The position numbers and the translations under genes are program-made. A DNA stretch of 64,000 nucleotides from an uncultured Porphyromonadaceae bacterium (GTDB taxonomy: Bacteria; Bacteroidota; Bacteroidia; Bacteroidales; Muribaculaceae): contig CAMWLC010000006.1 in assembly GCA_947174995.1 (NCBI GenBank), forward strand, positions 1-64,000, written 5' to 3'. The number at the start of each line of letters is the position of its first letter. Position 1 is the first letter of the stretch. This document shows, piece by piece, positions 25,659-34,616 of the stretch. Below the pieces are notes generated by a model that made no database searches, was not told the DNA's origin, and worked only from the letters and a program-made list of their open reading frames with translations.

Positions 25659-26300
25659 TCAGAACTCTATTCTCCCGGAGGAGGCCTGTTTCACCATTCG
25701 CGAGCCCGGCATGAGATAGATTTCGAGCCGGCGGTTTTTAGCACGGTTCTCCATCGAGGTGTTGGGCACGATTCCCATATCGTCGGCCATGGAGTAGGCA
25801 AACATATACGAGGTGTCCGCACCCTGGTTGTTGAACCAGTCGAACACGGCCTCCACACGGTCGGCTGTCAGCTCTTCACGATAGACCTCCGAGCCGGTAT
25901 TGTCCGTGTGCATCACAAGCAGCACACGATACATATCCGGCTCGCGCAGATACCGCTTCACGGGATTCAGATACTCCCCCACTCCCGGAAGCAACTCCAC
26001 ATCGTTGGGAGCGAAGAGCTTGTCGGCGGGAATGGTCAGCACGAGCACCTCCTTGTTGCGGCACGTCTCGAGGTTGGTGCCGTTTTTCTGATAATTTTTG
26101 CTCAGCTTGGACCGCGCCTCCTTCTCCTGGAACTGTCTTATCAGATCTCCCCCCTTACCGGTCTCCACGCTGGCGAGCATCTCGGAGAAGGTCAGCTCAT
26201 CGAGGTCGTGATTGCGCTCCTCCGGAGCGGCGAGGGCAGGGACAGCGGAAAATAGAAGCGATGTCAGCCCTACGTATATGGTTATGATTGATTTCTTCAT
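25659..26300 (-). CDS. Periplasmic OmpA-like domain protein
   Basis: 213 aa. A cleavable signal peptide (about 1-24, ALA-AP) precedes a helical segment. A C-terminal OmpA/MotB-like fold follows, seen from VLLVMHTDNTGS, EELTADRVEAVFDWF and MENRAKNRRLEIYLM. It lacks a barrel and a lipobox, so it is probably a soluble periplasmic peptidoglycan-binding protein. The ATG overlaps the rimM stop by 4 bp (ATGA), making it the last gene of the long minus-strand operon. Confidence 0.8.
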   Translation of the reverse strand: MKKSIITIYVGLTSLLFSAVPALAAPEERNHDLDELTFSEMLASVETGKGGDLIRQFQEKEARSKLSKNYQKNGTNLETCRNKEVLVLTIPADKLFAPNDVELLPGVGEYLNPVKRYLREPDMYRVLLVMHTDNTGSEVYREELTADRVEAVFDWFNNQGADTSYMFAYSMADDMGIVPNTSMENRAKNRRLEIYLMPGSRMVKQASSGRIEF

Positions 26301-26839
26301 TTTTTATTGATGTCGATTAAGCCGTCGGGGAGGTTAAACCTTATTTCACCCTCCTCCGGAGAGACGGCAGTGATGAAATCATCGTGCACGGGCACATATA
26401 CGGTGTCCCCCTCTGGAGTCTCAATATGAAACAGCGGATTATCCGTGGAGTCATCTATGTAGGTGATTTCTCCTATTACACCTTGATGCTCATCAATGGC
26501 CGTGAGTCCTATAAGCTCGTCGAAGAGAGCGATCTCTTCATCCTCTTCAGCCAGATAACGCTTCACCTCCTCGCGCAGACCGTAAATCTTGTGGTTTACA
26601 AACTCTCTCGCCTCCTCTTCTGTGTCAATGCCCTGAAGTTTGACAAGATATGAGAATGTGCCTTTGGGACGCACCGAGTCGGCATAAAAGGGCACGTAGA
26701 TACCATCTACATCCACTATGGCCGGATGGCCGTCCGTGAGATATTCCGGATCCACGTCCAGCAACGTGTTCAGTTCCCCTTTCAGAGCGTGGGTTTTCTG
26801 AAACTTCCCTATTTCTATGATTTCTTCTTCCGTGATCAT
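26297..26839 (-). CDS. rimM: Ribosome maturation factor RimM
   Basis: 180 aa protein that helps assemble the head of the 30S subunit by binding S19. The N-terminal RimM domain begins IGKFQKTHALKGEL, and the PRC-barrel follows (LIGLTAIDEHQGVIGEITYI...LFHIETPEGDTVYVPVHDDFI). The length is normal. It lies 60 bp downstream of murA, a common Bacteroidetes pairing, and overlaps the next gene by 4 bp. Confidence 0.95.
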   Translation of the reverse strand: MITEEEIIEIGKFQKTHALKGELNTLLDVDPEYLTDGHPAIVDVDGIYVPFYADSVRPKGTFSYLVKLQGIDTEEEAREFVNHKIYGLREEVKRYLAEEDEEIALFDELIGLTAIDEHQGVIGEITYIDDSTDNPLFHIETPEGDTVYVPVHDDFITAVSPEEGEIRFNLPDGLIDINKK

Positions 26840-26899
26840 AAGCTATCGGATTATTCGGGGGAATTTGCACACCCCTTTCTGACAACATAACGTCTGCTG

Positions 26900-28213
26900 T
26901 CAGTCAGCGGTTCGGATTATCTTCGCTCCGAGTCGGTTGAGACGCTCGTCGATTTTTTCGTATCCGCGGTCTATCTGGTCTATGTTCTGGATCACGCTCG
27001 TGCCCTTGGCTCCGAGAGCCGCAATGAGCATGGCTATACCGGCGCGTATGTCAGGTGACACCATGCGTGTGGCATACAGGCAGTTGAACTTCCCTGCCCC
27101 GATGACAACCGCACGGTGCGGGTCACACAATATAATGCGTGCCCCCATGTCGATGAGCTTGTCCACGAAAAACAGGCGCGACTCGAACATCTTCTGATGA
27201 ATCAGCACGCTCCCTCTCGCCTGTGTGGCAACGACGAGGAAGATGCTGAGCAGGTCAGGCGAAAGGCCCGGCCAGGGCGCATCGGCAAAAGTCATGGTGG
27301 AGCCGTCGATGAAACTGTCGATCTCGTAGATCTCCTTCTGGTCCACTATGATGTCGTCTTTCTCCATGCGCAGATTGATTCCGAGCCGCGAGAAGGCCTC
27401 GGGCATGATGCCTAAGTCCTCGATTCCGACATTCTCCAGCCTGAGCTCCGAACCGGTCATGGCCGCCATCCCGATGAAACTGCCTATCTCGATCATGTCG
27501 GGGAGGAGTCTGTGGTTAGCTCCCCCGAGGGATCCCACTCCCGTGATGGTAAGAAGATTTGAACCTATTCCCTTGATTTTCGCTCCCATTGCCACAAGCA
27601 TCCTGCAAAGCTGCTGTATGTATGGTTCGCAGGCGGCATTGTAGATTGTTGTGACACCCTCGGCCAAAGCGGCCGCCATGACAAGATTGGCGGTGCCCGT
27701 CACGGAGGCCTCGTCAAGGAGCATATAGCACCCCTTGAGCCTTCCCCCGGCCGAAATGGTGTAGCTCTTCGCCACGCTGTCATAATCAAACTCCGCGCCC
27801 AACTTTTGGAGTCCGAGGAAATGTGTGTCAAGTCTGCGACGGCCGATTTTGTCTCCTCCCGGCTTGGGCATACGCGCCAGTCCGAATCGGGCCACCAGCG
27901 GGCCGATTATCATTACGGAACCTCGGAGTGCCTGTGCGCGTTTGAGAAAATCATCCGACTGAAGATAGTCAAGGTCCACATGGTCAGCCTGAAATTCCCA
28001 TTCGTCCGGACCCGTGAGGCGCGTCTTGACACCCATTCTTCCGAGCAGATGGATAAGGTTCACCACATCGGAAATCTCCGGCACATTTGAAATCCTGACC
28101 TTACCGGAGGTCAGCAGAGTGGCGCATATCACCTCGAGAGCCTCGTTTTTAGCTCCCTGAGGCTTGATGGTGCCGTGCAGTTTGTGTCCCCCCTCTACGA
28201 TGAATGAGCTCAT
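26900..28213 (-). CDS. murA: UDP-GlcNAc 1-carboxyvinyltransferase with Cys-to-Asp active site
   Basis: 437 aa from the ATG at 28213; the ORF-track extension to 28369 lies in the DUF4290 gene. It catalyses the first committed step of peptidoglycan synthesis, transferring enolpyruvate from PEP to UDP-GlcNAc. K22-N23 in the PQGAKNEAL motif are present. The active-site loop reads PGGDKIGRR, so D121 stands where the fosfomycin-alkylated Cys (E. coli C115) normally is. Cys-to-Asp variants of MurA remain active and resist fosfomycin. It lies in an operon with DUF4290 and rimM. Confidence 0.96.
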   Translation of the reverse strand: MSSFIVEGGHKLHGTIKPQGAKNEALEVICATLLTSGKVRISNVPEISDVVNLIHLLGRMGVKTRLTGPDEWEFQADHVDLDYLQSDDFLKRAQALRGSVMIIGPLVARFGLARMPKPGGDKIGRRRLDTHFLGLQKLGAEFDYDSVAKSYTISAGGRLKGCYMLLDEASVTGTANLVMAAALAEGVTTIYNAACEPYIQQLCRMLVAMGAKIKGIGSNLLTITGVGSLGGANHRLLPDMIEIGSFIGMAAMTGSELRLENVGIEDLGIMPEAFSRLGINLRMEKDDIIVDQKEIYEIDSFIDGSTMTFADAPWPGLSPDLLSIFLVVATQARGSVLIHQKMFESRLFFVDKLIDMGARIILCDPHRAVVIGAGKFNCLYATRMVSPDIRAGIAMLIAALGAKGTSVIQNIDQIDRGYEKIDERLNRLGAKIIRTAD

Positions 28214-28232
28214 GTCTTGAATGTTTGGACTG

Positions 28233-28952
28233 TCAGCGTTTTTTCTTTTTCTTCTTGGGTGCGGGTGTCGCGGGTATCTCCTCGGGTATTTCCGGGAGAG
28301 GATAAGTGGCTGGGTCCAAGCGTATGTGTCCTTTGGAGAAGAGCGCGAGATCCTGGAGCACACGCGCATCCGTGGCGTTCTCCTTGTTGAGGATGGTGAG
28401 CATCTTCTTCATCTGGCAGGCAAGCATGAAGACAAGATCGTCTTTCTCCTCGCTGTTTTCCATCTTGCATACCTCCTCCACCATCTTTTCAATGCTGCTG
28501 CCGTAATGACGGAAACGGATGTTCTTGTTCTGATACGGCAGACGTACCGGCTTCGGATTGACGGCAGCCTCCGTCAGGGGCTCGTAAGGAAAATCCACGT
28601 CAAGACGGAATCCGGAGATAATCTGCATCTGGTCCCAGATGGCCTTCATGTCGTTCCCCTCTCCCACCTCCGCGGGAAAGAGGGTGGCCATAACATCCGC
28701 GATGGCGTATGCGCAGTCAGTACGCTCGCCCCGGTCCTCGATAGTGAGGCAATACTCTATGAGGTTCTGGATATTGCGCCCATATTCCGAAGTCACGAGT
28801 CTCGGCATCCCGGAATTATAGGGGATGAAGCGTGGCGCAGCCACTTCCGGTTCGGTAGTTTCCGCCGGTTTTACATCTGTATTGACGGAAACTTCTGCCG
28901 TAGTCGGCACGTCCTCACGGACAGGTATATTATCTGTTGTGTTTTCTGTCAT
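28233..28952 (-). CDS. DUF4290 domain protein
   Basis: 239 aa conserved Bacteroidetes protein of unknown function. A low-complexity Thr/Glu/Val N-terminus (1-40) precedes the mostly helical DUF4290 core beginning IPYNSGMPRLVTSEYGRNIQNLIEYC. The tail is Pro-rich and ends in a run of lysines (PKKKKKKR). There is no signal peptide, so it is cytoplasmic and possibly nucleic-acid or ribosome associated (inference from the basic tail). It sits directly upstream of murA, the usual Bacteroidetes order. Confidence 0.85.
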   Translation of the reverse strand: MTENTTDNIPVREDVPTTAEVSVNTDVKPAETTEPEVAAPRFIPYNSGMPRLVTSEYGRNIQNLIEYCLTIEDRGERTDCAYAIADVMATLFPAEVGEGNDMKAIWDQMQIISGFRLDVDFPYEPLTEAAVNPKPVRLPYQNKNIRFRHYGSSIEKMVEEVCKMENSEEKDDLVFMLACQMKKMLTILNKENATDARVLQDLALFSKGHIRLDPATYPLPEIPEEIPATPAPKKKKKKR

Positions 28953-28988
28953 ATATTTTCTCTATGAGGAGTATCTTATTTGTTTCGA

Positions 28989-29702
28989 TCACTGTCGTCT
29001 GGCCTTGTCAAGCACCCTGTTTTGGCCCACGATTGCCTGATATTCCTTCAGGTATTCGGGCACGCTGTACGCCAGGTCGGCGAAATCGCCGTTTCTGAAG
29101 GCCCTTTCCGAAAGCGCCGTCATGTCGGATGCAAGGATCTCCACATCCGTATACCACACGCTCCCTTCCCTGCCGATGACATCGCGGGCCTTTCCCGCTC
29201 CGTCGCCGATGAATATAAGGCGTCGGTCTGACGGTAGCCCGCTGTATGACTCTTCATCCAGAATGAGCGGAGCCGGCTGGAGCAGGGGATTGAGAGCGAA
29301 GTCGTATGCAGCCGTATAGACTTCCATGCGACGGGCATCAATCATGGGAACGATTATCTCGTCGCCCTCCCATTCCATAGACCGGAACATGGCTTTGACT
29401 GCCAGAATCTCCAGTGTGGAGAGTGTGATGAGGGGAATGTCTTGCGCGAAACAGACTCCCTTGGCAAGAGACAGACCTATTCTGAGACCAGTATAGGAGC
29501 CGGGACCCGCACTCACAGCCACGGCGTCGAGAGTCCACCCCCGGCGCAATGCTTCTTCAAGACATTTCTCCACGAAAGGTGCGAGCCGTTTGGCATGTGC
29601 CATACCCTCATGGTCCTCAAGCAGGTTTTCCACCACACCATCTTTGGTCAGGGCTACTGAACATGCTTTTCCGGAAGTTTCAATATTCAGGATGCAGGCC
29701 AT
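28989..29702 (-). CDS. tsaB: tRNA t6A biosynthesis protein TsaB
   Basis: 237 aa member of the ASKHA fold that pairs with TsaD and TsaE to make threonylcarbamoyladenosine at tRNA position 37. Signatures are ILNIETSGKACSVAL, GMAHAKRLAPFVEKCLEEA and VSAGPGSYTGLRIGLSLAKG. Another t6A gene, tcdA, lies at 48.9 kb. It is separated from the upstream FAD-protein gene by a heptamer tandem repeat. Confidence 0.93.
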   Translation of the reverse strand: MACILNIETSGKACSVALTKDGVVENLLEDHEGMAHAKRLAPFVEKCLEEALRRGWTLDAVAVSAGPGSYTGLRIGLSLAKGVCFAQDIPLITLSTLEILAVKAMFRSMEWEGDEIIVPMIDARRMEVYTAAYDFALNPLLQPAPLILDEESYSGLPSDRRLIFIGDGAGKARDVIGREGSVWYTDVEILASDMTALSERAFRNGDFADLAYSVPEYLKEYQAIVGQNRVLDKARRQ

Positions 29703-29737
29703 TTCTTAATTCTTAACTCTTAATTCTAAATTCTAAA
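29703..29737. repeat. Tandem 7-bp repeat (TTCTTAA/TTCTAAA)
   Basis: Five head-to-tail heptamers fill the gap between the FAD-protein stop codon and the tsaB start: TTCTTAA twice, CTCTTAA once, TTCTAAA twice. It is AT-rich and carries in-frame TAA stops on the plus strand. Slippage could vary the copy number. Confidence 0.7.
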
Positions 29738-29740
29738 TTC

Positions 29741-31324
29741 TCAGATATAGTCGCAAGTGTCGGCAAAGGCGTCAGCACACCTCATGCCATCCATTGCGGC
29801 CGAAACGATACCTCCGGCAAATCCCGCACCCTCGCCGCAGGGATATAGTCCGGCAATGTCGGGATGACAGAGGCTCTCCCTGTCACGGGGTATTCTCACG
29901 GGGCTTGATGTCCGCGACTCCAGGCCGATGAGCACCGCCTCGTTGGTGAGAAACCCGTTGCTTTTCCTTCCGAAAGCCCTGAATCCCTCCTTCAGGCGCT
30001 CTGCGATGAAGGGATGAAGCAATTGATCCATTCTCTCGGAGTGTATACCGGGTATATAAGATGTCCCGGGGAGCGTTTCAGATTTTCTTCCCTCCACGAA
30101 ATCCTTCATTCTCTGGGCGGGGGCGTTGATGGTGTTTCCGGAGGCCTCGAAGAATTTTCTCTCCATATCCTCCTGGAAACGCAGCAGACCGAAAGGTCCC
30201 TCCTCATCATATCCCGAAATGTCGCCCGGGCGGATCTCGACCACCATACCGGAGTTGGCACGCTTGCCGGCTCGCGCGGAGGCGGACATACCGTTGACCA
30301 CCAGTTCACCGGGCGCGGAGGCCGCCGGCACTATCACGCCGCCGGGACACATGCAGAAGCTATACACGCCCCTCCCGTCAGCCTGCGTGACAAAACTGTA
30401 TTCGGCAGCTGGGAGCCATTCCCCTCTCCCCTCCGGGCTGTGATACTGTATACGGTCGATTAGATCCTGGGGATGTTCGAGACGCACTCCCATAGCGATC
30501 CCCTTGCTTTCGAGTCTCACGCCATCCTTGTCAAGAAACCGGTAGACATCGCGTGCCGAATGACCCGTGGCCAATATCACGGCATCCCCGCTGAATGTGC
30601 GCCCGTCGGCAAGTTTCACGCCTGCGGCCCTGAGTCCCCCGGCTTTCTCCTCAAGAAGAAGTCCCGAGACCTTGGCTTGGAAAATCACCTCTCCGCCGCA
30701 TCTTCGTATCTCCTCGCGTATAGCCTTGATTACTCCGGGGAGCCTATCGCTGCCGATGTGCGGATGCGAGTCTATCATCACCGATTCATCGGCACCAAAC
30801 TGATGAAGCAACCCGAGGACCTCCATCACGTTGCCGCGCTTTTTGCTGCGCGTGAAGAGTTTGCCGTCGCTGAAGGCTCCGGCGCCACCCTCTCCGAAAC
30901 AATAGTTTGATTCCGGATCCACGCTCCTCTCGCGGTTAAGGCGCGTGATGTCCATGCGCCGTTCCTCCACATCCTTTCCCCGCTCGAGCACCACGGGCCT
31001 CACGCCTCTCTTGATGGCCCTCAGGGCAGCGAAAAGACCGGCGGGGCCGGCTCCGACTATTATGACGCTGCGCCGGGAGTCGGAAACGTCGGGAAACTCC
31101 TCGGGCACATATCCGGCGACGACGTGTCGGTCCTCACCCGTGGCAACACGCACCCCGAGGTTGACCACCACATTCTTCTGCCGGGCGTCCACCGACTTCC
31201 TGATGACGCGAAGGTCATTCAACTCCGTGTCTTTGATTCGGAGTGCACGGCATACGGCCCCCCGGAGCATTTCCGGCGTCGCTGCTTCGCGTGGTGAGAG
31301 TCGTAGAGTGAGATCCTGCGTCAT
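29741..31324 (-). CDS. FAD-dependent dehydrogenase of unknown substrate (COG2509 type)
   Basis: 527 aa. An N-terminal domain of about 80 residues of the kind found in this family precedes a Rossmann FAD-binding motif, VIIVGAGPAGLFAA (G91-G96). NYCFGEGGAGAFSDGKLFTRSKKRG, AVILATGHSARDVY and a closing IAGLYPCGEGAGFAGGIVSAAMDGM (second FAD contact) follow. The family is conserved in many anaerobes but its reaction is not established. A -7 box upstream (31351-31358) suggests it can be transcribed separately from rarA. Confidence 0.85.
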   Translation of the reverse strand: MTQDLTLRLSPREAATPEMLRGAVCRALRIKDTELNDLRVIRKSVDARQKNVVVNLGVRVATGEDRHVVAGYVPEEFPDVSDSRRSVIIVGAGPAGLFAALRAIKRGVRPVVLERGKDVEERRMDITRLNRERSVDPESNYCFGEGGAGAFSDGKLFTRSKKRGNVMEVLGLLHQFGADESVMIDSHPHIGSDRLPGVIKAIREEIRRCGGEVIFQAKVSGLLLEEKAGGLRAAGVKLADGRTFSGDAVILATGHSARDVYRFLDKDGVRLESKGIAMGVRLEHPQDLIDRIQYHSPEGRGEWLPAAEYSFVTQADGRGVYSFCMCPGGVIVPAASAPGELVVNGMSASARAGKRANSGMVVEIRPGDISGYDEEGPFGLLRFQEDMERKFFEASGNTINAPAQRMKDFVEGRKSETLPGTSYIPGIHSERMDQLLHPFIAERLKEGFRAFGRKSNGFLTNEAVLIGLESRTSSPVRIPRDRESLCHPDIAGLYPCGEGAGFAGGIVSAAMDGMRCADAFADTCDYI

Positions 31325-31350
31325 GATGGAATCGTTTGTGGTTCAACCTG

Positions 31351-31358
31351 CAAAATTA
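31351..31358 (-). promoter_or_regulatory. Candidate -7 box for the FAD dehydrogenase gene
   Basis: The complement reads TAATTTTG, 26 bp upstream of the start codon and overlapping the end of rarA. No convincing -33 TTTG at 20 bp, so support is partial. Confidence 0.4.
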
Positions 31359-32696
31359 ATTATTTTCTTTCGTTTTCTTTCCATCCTCAGGGGGGATTTC
31401 TCCAGGATTAGGGTTATTTTTTTCTGCCAACCCCTTGATTGCGGCAATATGTGCGGCTATTTTAATCTCCTGGGGATTATTCTGAGGTGTCCAGAACTGT
31501 ATTCCCTCGAGTCCGTCCGGAAGAAACTGCTGCTCCACATAATTCCCCTCATAGTCGTGGGCATACTTGTACCCCTTGCCGTATCCGAGATCTTTCATCA
31601 GTTTCGTCGGAGCGTTGCGCAGATGAAGCGGCACGGGAAGATTTCCCGTTTCCCTCACCTTCGCTATCGCGGAGTCTATCCCGAGATATGCGGAATTGCT
31701 CTTGGGAGAAGTGGCGAGATACACTGTACACTCTCCCAGGATTATTCTCCCCTCAGGCCATCCGATTTTTGCGAGGGCGTCAAATGTGGCGTTCGCGAGG
31801 AGAAGCGCGTTGGGATTGGCGAGACCTATGTCCTCGGCTGCGGAAATCACGAGTCTTCGGGCTATGAACTTGGGGTCTTCCCCACCCTCCACCATTCGTG
31901 CGAGCCAATATAGGGCGCCATCGGGATCAGAGCCGCGTATTGACTTGATGAAGGCGGAGATTATGTCATAATGCATTTCGCCGTTACGGTCGTATGCGGC
32001 GGGGTTTTCCTGCAATCTGTCGGTCACAAGCGCATCGTCTATCACTATTTCCACATTCTCCGGCTCCGACTGCTCTATCAGGTCGAGGGTGTTGAGGAGT
32101 TTTCTCGCATCCCCACCCGCGAACCGCATCAAAGCCCCCTTCTCCCTTATCTCGATTTTTCTCTTGTTTAGGATTGGATCCTTCTCGAGAGCGCGGGTTA
32201 TCAGGATGTCGAGATCCTCGTTGTCGAGGGGTTTGAGGGTATAGACCTGGGCACGGCTCAACAGCGGACGTATCACCTCGAAGGAGGGGTTCTCCGTGGT
32301 GGCGCCGATAAGTGTGACGGTTCCCTTCTCCACAGCCCCGAGCAGGGAATCCTGCTGGGATTTGTTGAAACGGTGTATCTCATCGATGAAGAGTATGGGC
32401 CTCCCCTTTGAGAAAAGGCTCCCACTCTCCTTCTCGCACTTTTCAAGCACCTCCCTCACCTCCTTGACCCCCGAGGTGACGGCGCTGAGAGTGTAGAAGG
32501 GCACCTCCGTCATTTTCGCCACGATGCGGGCGAGCGTGGTTTTGCCCACCCCCGGGGGGCCCCACAATATGAAGGAGTTGACACGGCCGGTCTCCACCAT
32601 GCGCCGTATCACGCCGCCCTCGCCCACGAGATGTCGCTGTCCGATATAGTCATCGAGACTTCTCGGGCGCAGTCTTTCAGCCAAAGGTATATTCAT
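31356..32696 (-). CDS. rarA: Replication-associated recombination protein A (AAA+ ATPase)
   Basis: 446 aa clamp-loader-related ATPase (MgsA/WRNIP1 family) acting at stalled replication forks. It shows LAERLRPRSLDDYIGQRHLVG, Walker A GPPGVGKTTLAR, Walker B ILFIDEIHRFNKSQQD and sensor 1 LIGATTENPSFEV. The C-terminal tetramerisation region (NAPTKLMKDLGYGKGYKYAHDYEG) is complete. Its start codon overlaps the HAD-phosphatase stop by one base (TGATG). Confidence 0.95.
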   Translation of the reverse strand: MNIPLAERLRPRSLDDYIGQRHLVGEGGVIRRMVETGRVNSFILWGPPGVGKTTLARIVAKMTEVPFYTLSAVTSGVKEVREVLEKCEKESGSLFSKGRPILFIDEIHRFNKSQQDSLLGAVEKGTVTLIGATTENPSFEVIRPLLSRAQVYTLKPLDNEDLDILITRALEKDPILNKRKIEIREKGALMRFAGGDARKLLNTLDLIEQSEPENVEIVIDDALVTDRLQENPAAYDRNGEMHYDIISAFIKSIRGSDPDGALYWLARMVEGGEDPKFIARRLVISAAEDIGLANPNALLLANATFDALAKIGWPEGRIILGECTVYLATSPKSNSAYLGIDSAIAKVRETGNLPVPLHLRNAPTKLMKDLGYGKGYKYAHDYEGNYVEQQFLPDGLEGIQFWTPQNNPQEIKIAAHIAAIKGLAEKNNPNPGEIPPEDGKKTKENN

Positions 32697-33358
32697 CAGC
32701 CCCGATGTTTGAGAATCTCGGCAATAGCCTCCACATCTATTTTGTCAGTACCCGCCAGCACCGTGTCGGCGTATGGCGCGAGACAGTCGGCTTCCACCGT
32801 GCCGGCTATTCCGACTACGTAGGCTCCTGCATTACGTCCGGCACATACACCCTGCACGGAATCCTCGAATACCGCGCATCGCGGCGGAAGGGCTCCCACA
32901 CGGTATGCCGCGGAGATATACCCCTCGGGATCCGGCTTGGAGGCGGAGACATCATCACCGGTGACGATGACCTGAAACAGCTCCTTCAAATCCGGGTATT
33001 GTCTCCAGAGATGGGACATCTTGACACCGTTGCTGCTGGTAACGAGGGCAGTCGGTATCCCTTTATCCCGAAGAGTGCGGAGCACCCTCTCAGCGCCCGG
33101 CATGAGTTCATACTGTAAGCGGTTTTCCTCCTCATACAGGGCCTTCTCCACCTGCCCTCGCACGTCGGGATCGGGGTAATATGTCCCGAGAATATTTTCA
33201 AGAGTCGTCCCCTTGATAACTGTCTCGAAATTCTCCACGCCCGTCGGGAACATCTCGTTTATGTGTCTCCATATACCGGTGTATATCTTCTCGCTGTCTA
33301 CTATGACGCCATCCAGATCGAAGAGGAAGGCAATGTCTGCTCTGTTTTCCATATCCAT
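32696..33358 (-). CDS. HAD-IA phosphatase (beta-phosphoglucomutase-like)
   Basis: 220 aa from the ATG at 33358 (a second ATG at 33352); upstream codons to 33406 fall in a repeat region. Motif I is FLFDLDGVIVDSE (nucleophile D14, acid D16), motif II LVTSSNG, motif III Lys and IV in SASKPDPEGY and VFEDSVQGVCAGRNAG. A helical cap domain lies between. It probably acts on a small phosphosugar; the exact substrate cannot be read from sequence. It heads the minus-strand operon into rarA. Confidence 0.87.
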   Translation of the reverse strand: MDMENRADIAFLFDLDGVIVDSEKIYTGIWRHINEMFPTGVENFETVIKGTTLENILGTYYPDPDVRGQVEKALYEEENRLQYELMPGAERVLRTLRDKGIPTALVTSSNGVKMSHLWRQYPDLKELFQVIVTGDDVSASKPDPEGYISAAYRVGALPPRCAVFEDSVQGVCAGRNAGAYVVGIAGTVEADCLAPYADTVLAGTDKIDVEAIAEILKHRG

Positions 33359-33371
33359 ATAACAAAAATTA

Positions 33372-33409
33372 TAGTGTTTAGTGTTTAGTGAGTGAAAACT
33401 GAACACTAA
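33372..33409. repeat. Heptamer tandem repeat with flanking inverted copy
   Basis: TAGTGTT TAGTGTT TAGTGAG (33372-33392) is a 7-bp tandem array. TTAGTGTT at 33378-33385 pairs with AACACTAA at 33402-33409. It lies between the HAD-phosphatase start and the serC promoter and could be a slippage remnant or a binding site. Confidence 0.55.
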
Positions 33410-33432
33410 TTCGCAAATTATGTCCGAAATAA

Positions 33433-33463
33433 TTTGCGGTCTCGGAATTTAAGGTTAAATTTG
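33433..33463 (+). promoter_or_regulatory. serC-serA promoter
   Basis: TTTG at 33433-33436 and TAAATTTG at 33456-33463 are separated by 19 bp, a full match to the Bacteroidetes promoter. The serC ATG is 49 bp downstream. Confidence 0.75.
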
Positions 33464-33512
33464 CCGAAAATTTAGTTTTCAACTCAAAACTACCTAAAAT
33501 TTAAAATAGATC

Positions 33513-34583
33513 ATGAAAAAGCACAATTTCTATGCTGGTCCCTCCATCTTGAGCCAGTATACCATCAAGAACACTGCCGATGCAGTGATCAACTTCGCTG
33601 ACATGGGTCTTTCCATCCTCGAGATCTCCCACCGCAGCAAGCAGTTCCAGGCAGTTGTTGACGAGGCCGTGGCTCTCGTGAAGGAGCTTCTCAACGTGCC
33701 CGAGGGCTACAGCGTGCTCTTCCTTGGCGGCGGCGCAAGCCTCCAGTTCGCCATGGCTCCCATGAACTTCCTGAATAAGAAAGCCGCATATCTCGACACC
33801 GGCGTCTGGGCCAACAAAGCCATCAAGGAGGCCAAACTCTTCGGAGAGGTTGACGTGGTAGCTTCCTCCAAAGACAAGAACTACAACTATATTCCTAAGG
33901 ACTACACCGTGCCCGCGGATGTGGATTACTTCCACTACACATCCAACAACACCATCTACGGCACTGAGATCCGCAAGGATCCCGACGTTCCCGTGCGCAT
34001 GATCTGCGACATGAGCTCGGACATCTTCTCCCGCCCCGTCGATGTGGCCAAGTATGACCTCATCTATGCCGGCGCCCAGAAGAACCTCGCTCCCTCCGGC
34101 GTGACCATCTGCATCGTGAAAGACGAGGCTCTCGGCCACGTGGACCGCGTCATCCCCACCATGCTCAAGTACAAGACCCACGTTGACAAGGGTTCCATGT
34201 TCAACACTCCCCCCGTGCTCCCAATCTTCGCTGCTCTCCAGACCCTGAAATACTACAAGAGCCTCGGCGGCGTGGCTGAAATCGAGAAGATGGACATTGC
34301 CAAGGCTGAAAAGCTTTATGACGCCATCGATAATTCCAAGATGTTCGTGGCAACAGTTCCCAACAAGGAGGACCGTTCCATCATGAACGTTTGCTTCGTG
34401 ATGAAGCCCGAGTACAAGGAGCTGGAGAAGGACTTCATCGAGTTCGCTACCGCTCAGGGCATGATGGGTATCAAGGGACACCGCGACGTAGGCGGTTTCC
34501 GCGCATCCCTCTACAACGCTCTTCCCATGGAGAGCGTGGACGCTCTCATCGCCTGCATGAAGGAATTCGAGGCAAAACACTGA
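33513..34583 (+). CDS. serC: Phosphoserine aminotransferase
   Basis: 356 aa PLP enzyme of serine (and pyridoxal phosphate) synthesis, converting 3-phosphohydroxypyruvate to phosphoserine. It has the N-terminal NFYAGPSIL and the PLP lysine K190 in [30 protein letters not shown] and the C-terminal [15 protein letters not shown] complete the family signature. The length is usual. It is followed 33 bp later by serA, so both enzymes of the branch are made together. Confidence 0.97.
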   Translation: MKKHNFYAGPSILSQYTIKNTADAVINFADMGLSILEISHRSKQFQAVVDEAVALVKELLNVPEGYSVLFLGGGASLQFAMAPMNFLNKKAAYLDTGVWANKAIKEAKLFGEVDVVASSKDKNYNYIPKDYTVPADVDYFHYTSNNTIYGTEIRKDPDVPVRMICDMSSDIFSRPVDVAKYDLIYAGAQKNLAPSGVTICIVKDEALGHVDRVIPTMLKYKTHVDKGSMFNTPPVLPIFAALQTLKYYKSLGGVAEIEKMDIAKAEKLYDAIDNSKMFVATVPNKEDRSIMNVCFVMKPEYKELEKDFIEFATAQGMMGIKGHRDVGGFRASLYNALPMESVDALIACMKEFEAKH

Positions 34584-34616
34584 TCTGAGTAAAGACCATA
34601 TAAAGATTTCAGAGAA

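Noticed and set aside
33501-34580. 359-aa minus-strand ORF
   Set aside because: Exact antisense shadow of serC, whose biased codons keep the opposite frame open.
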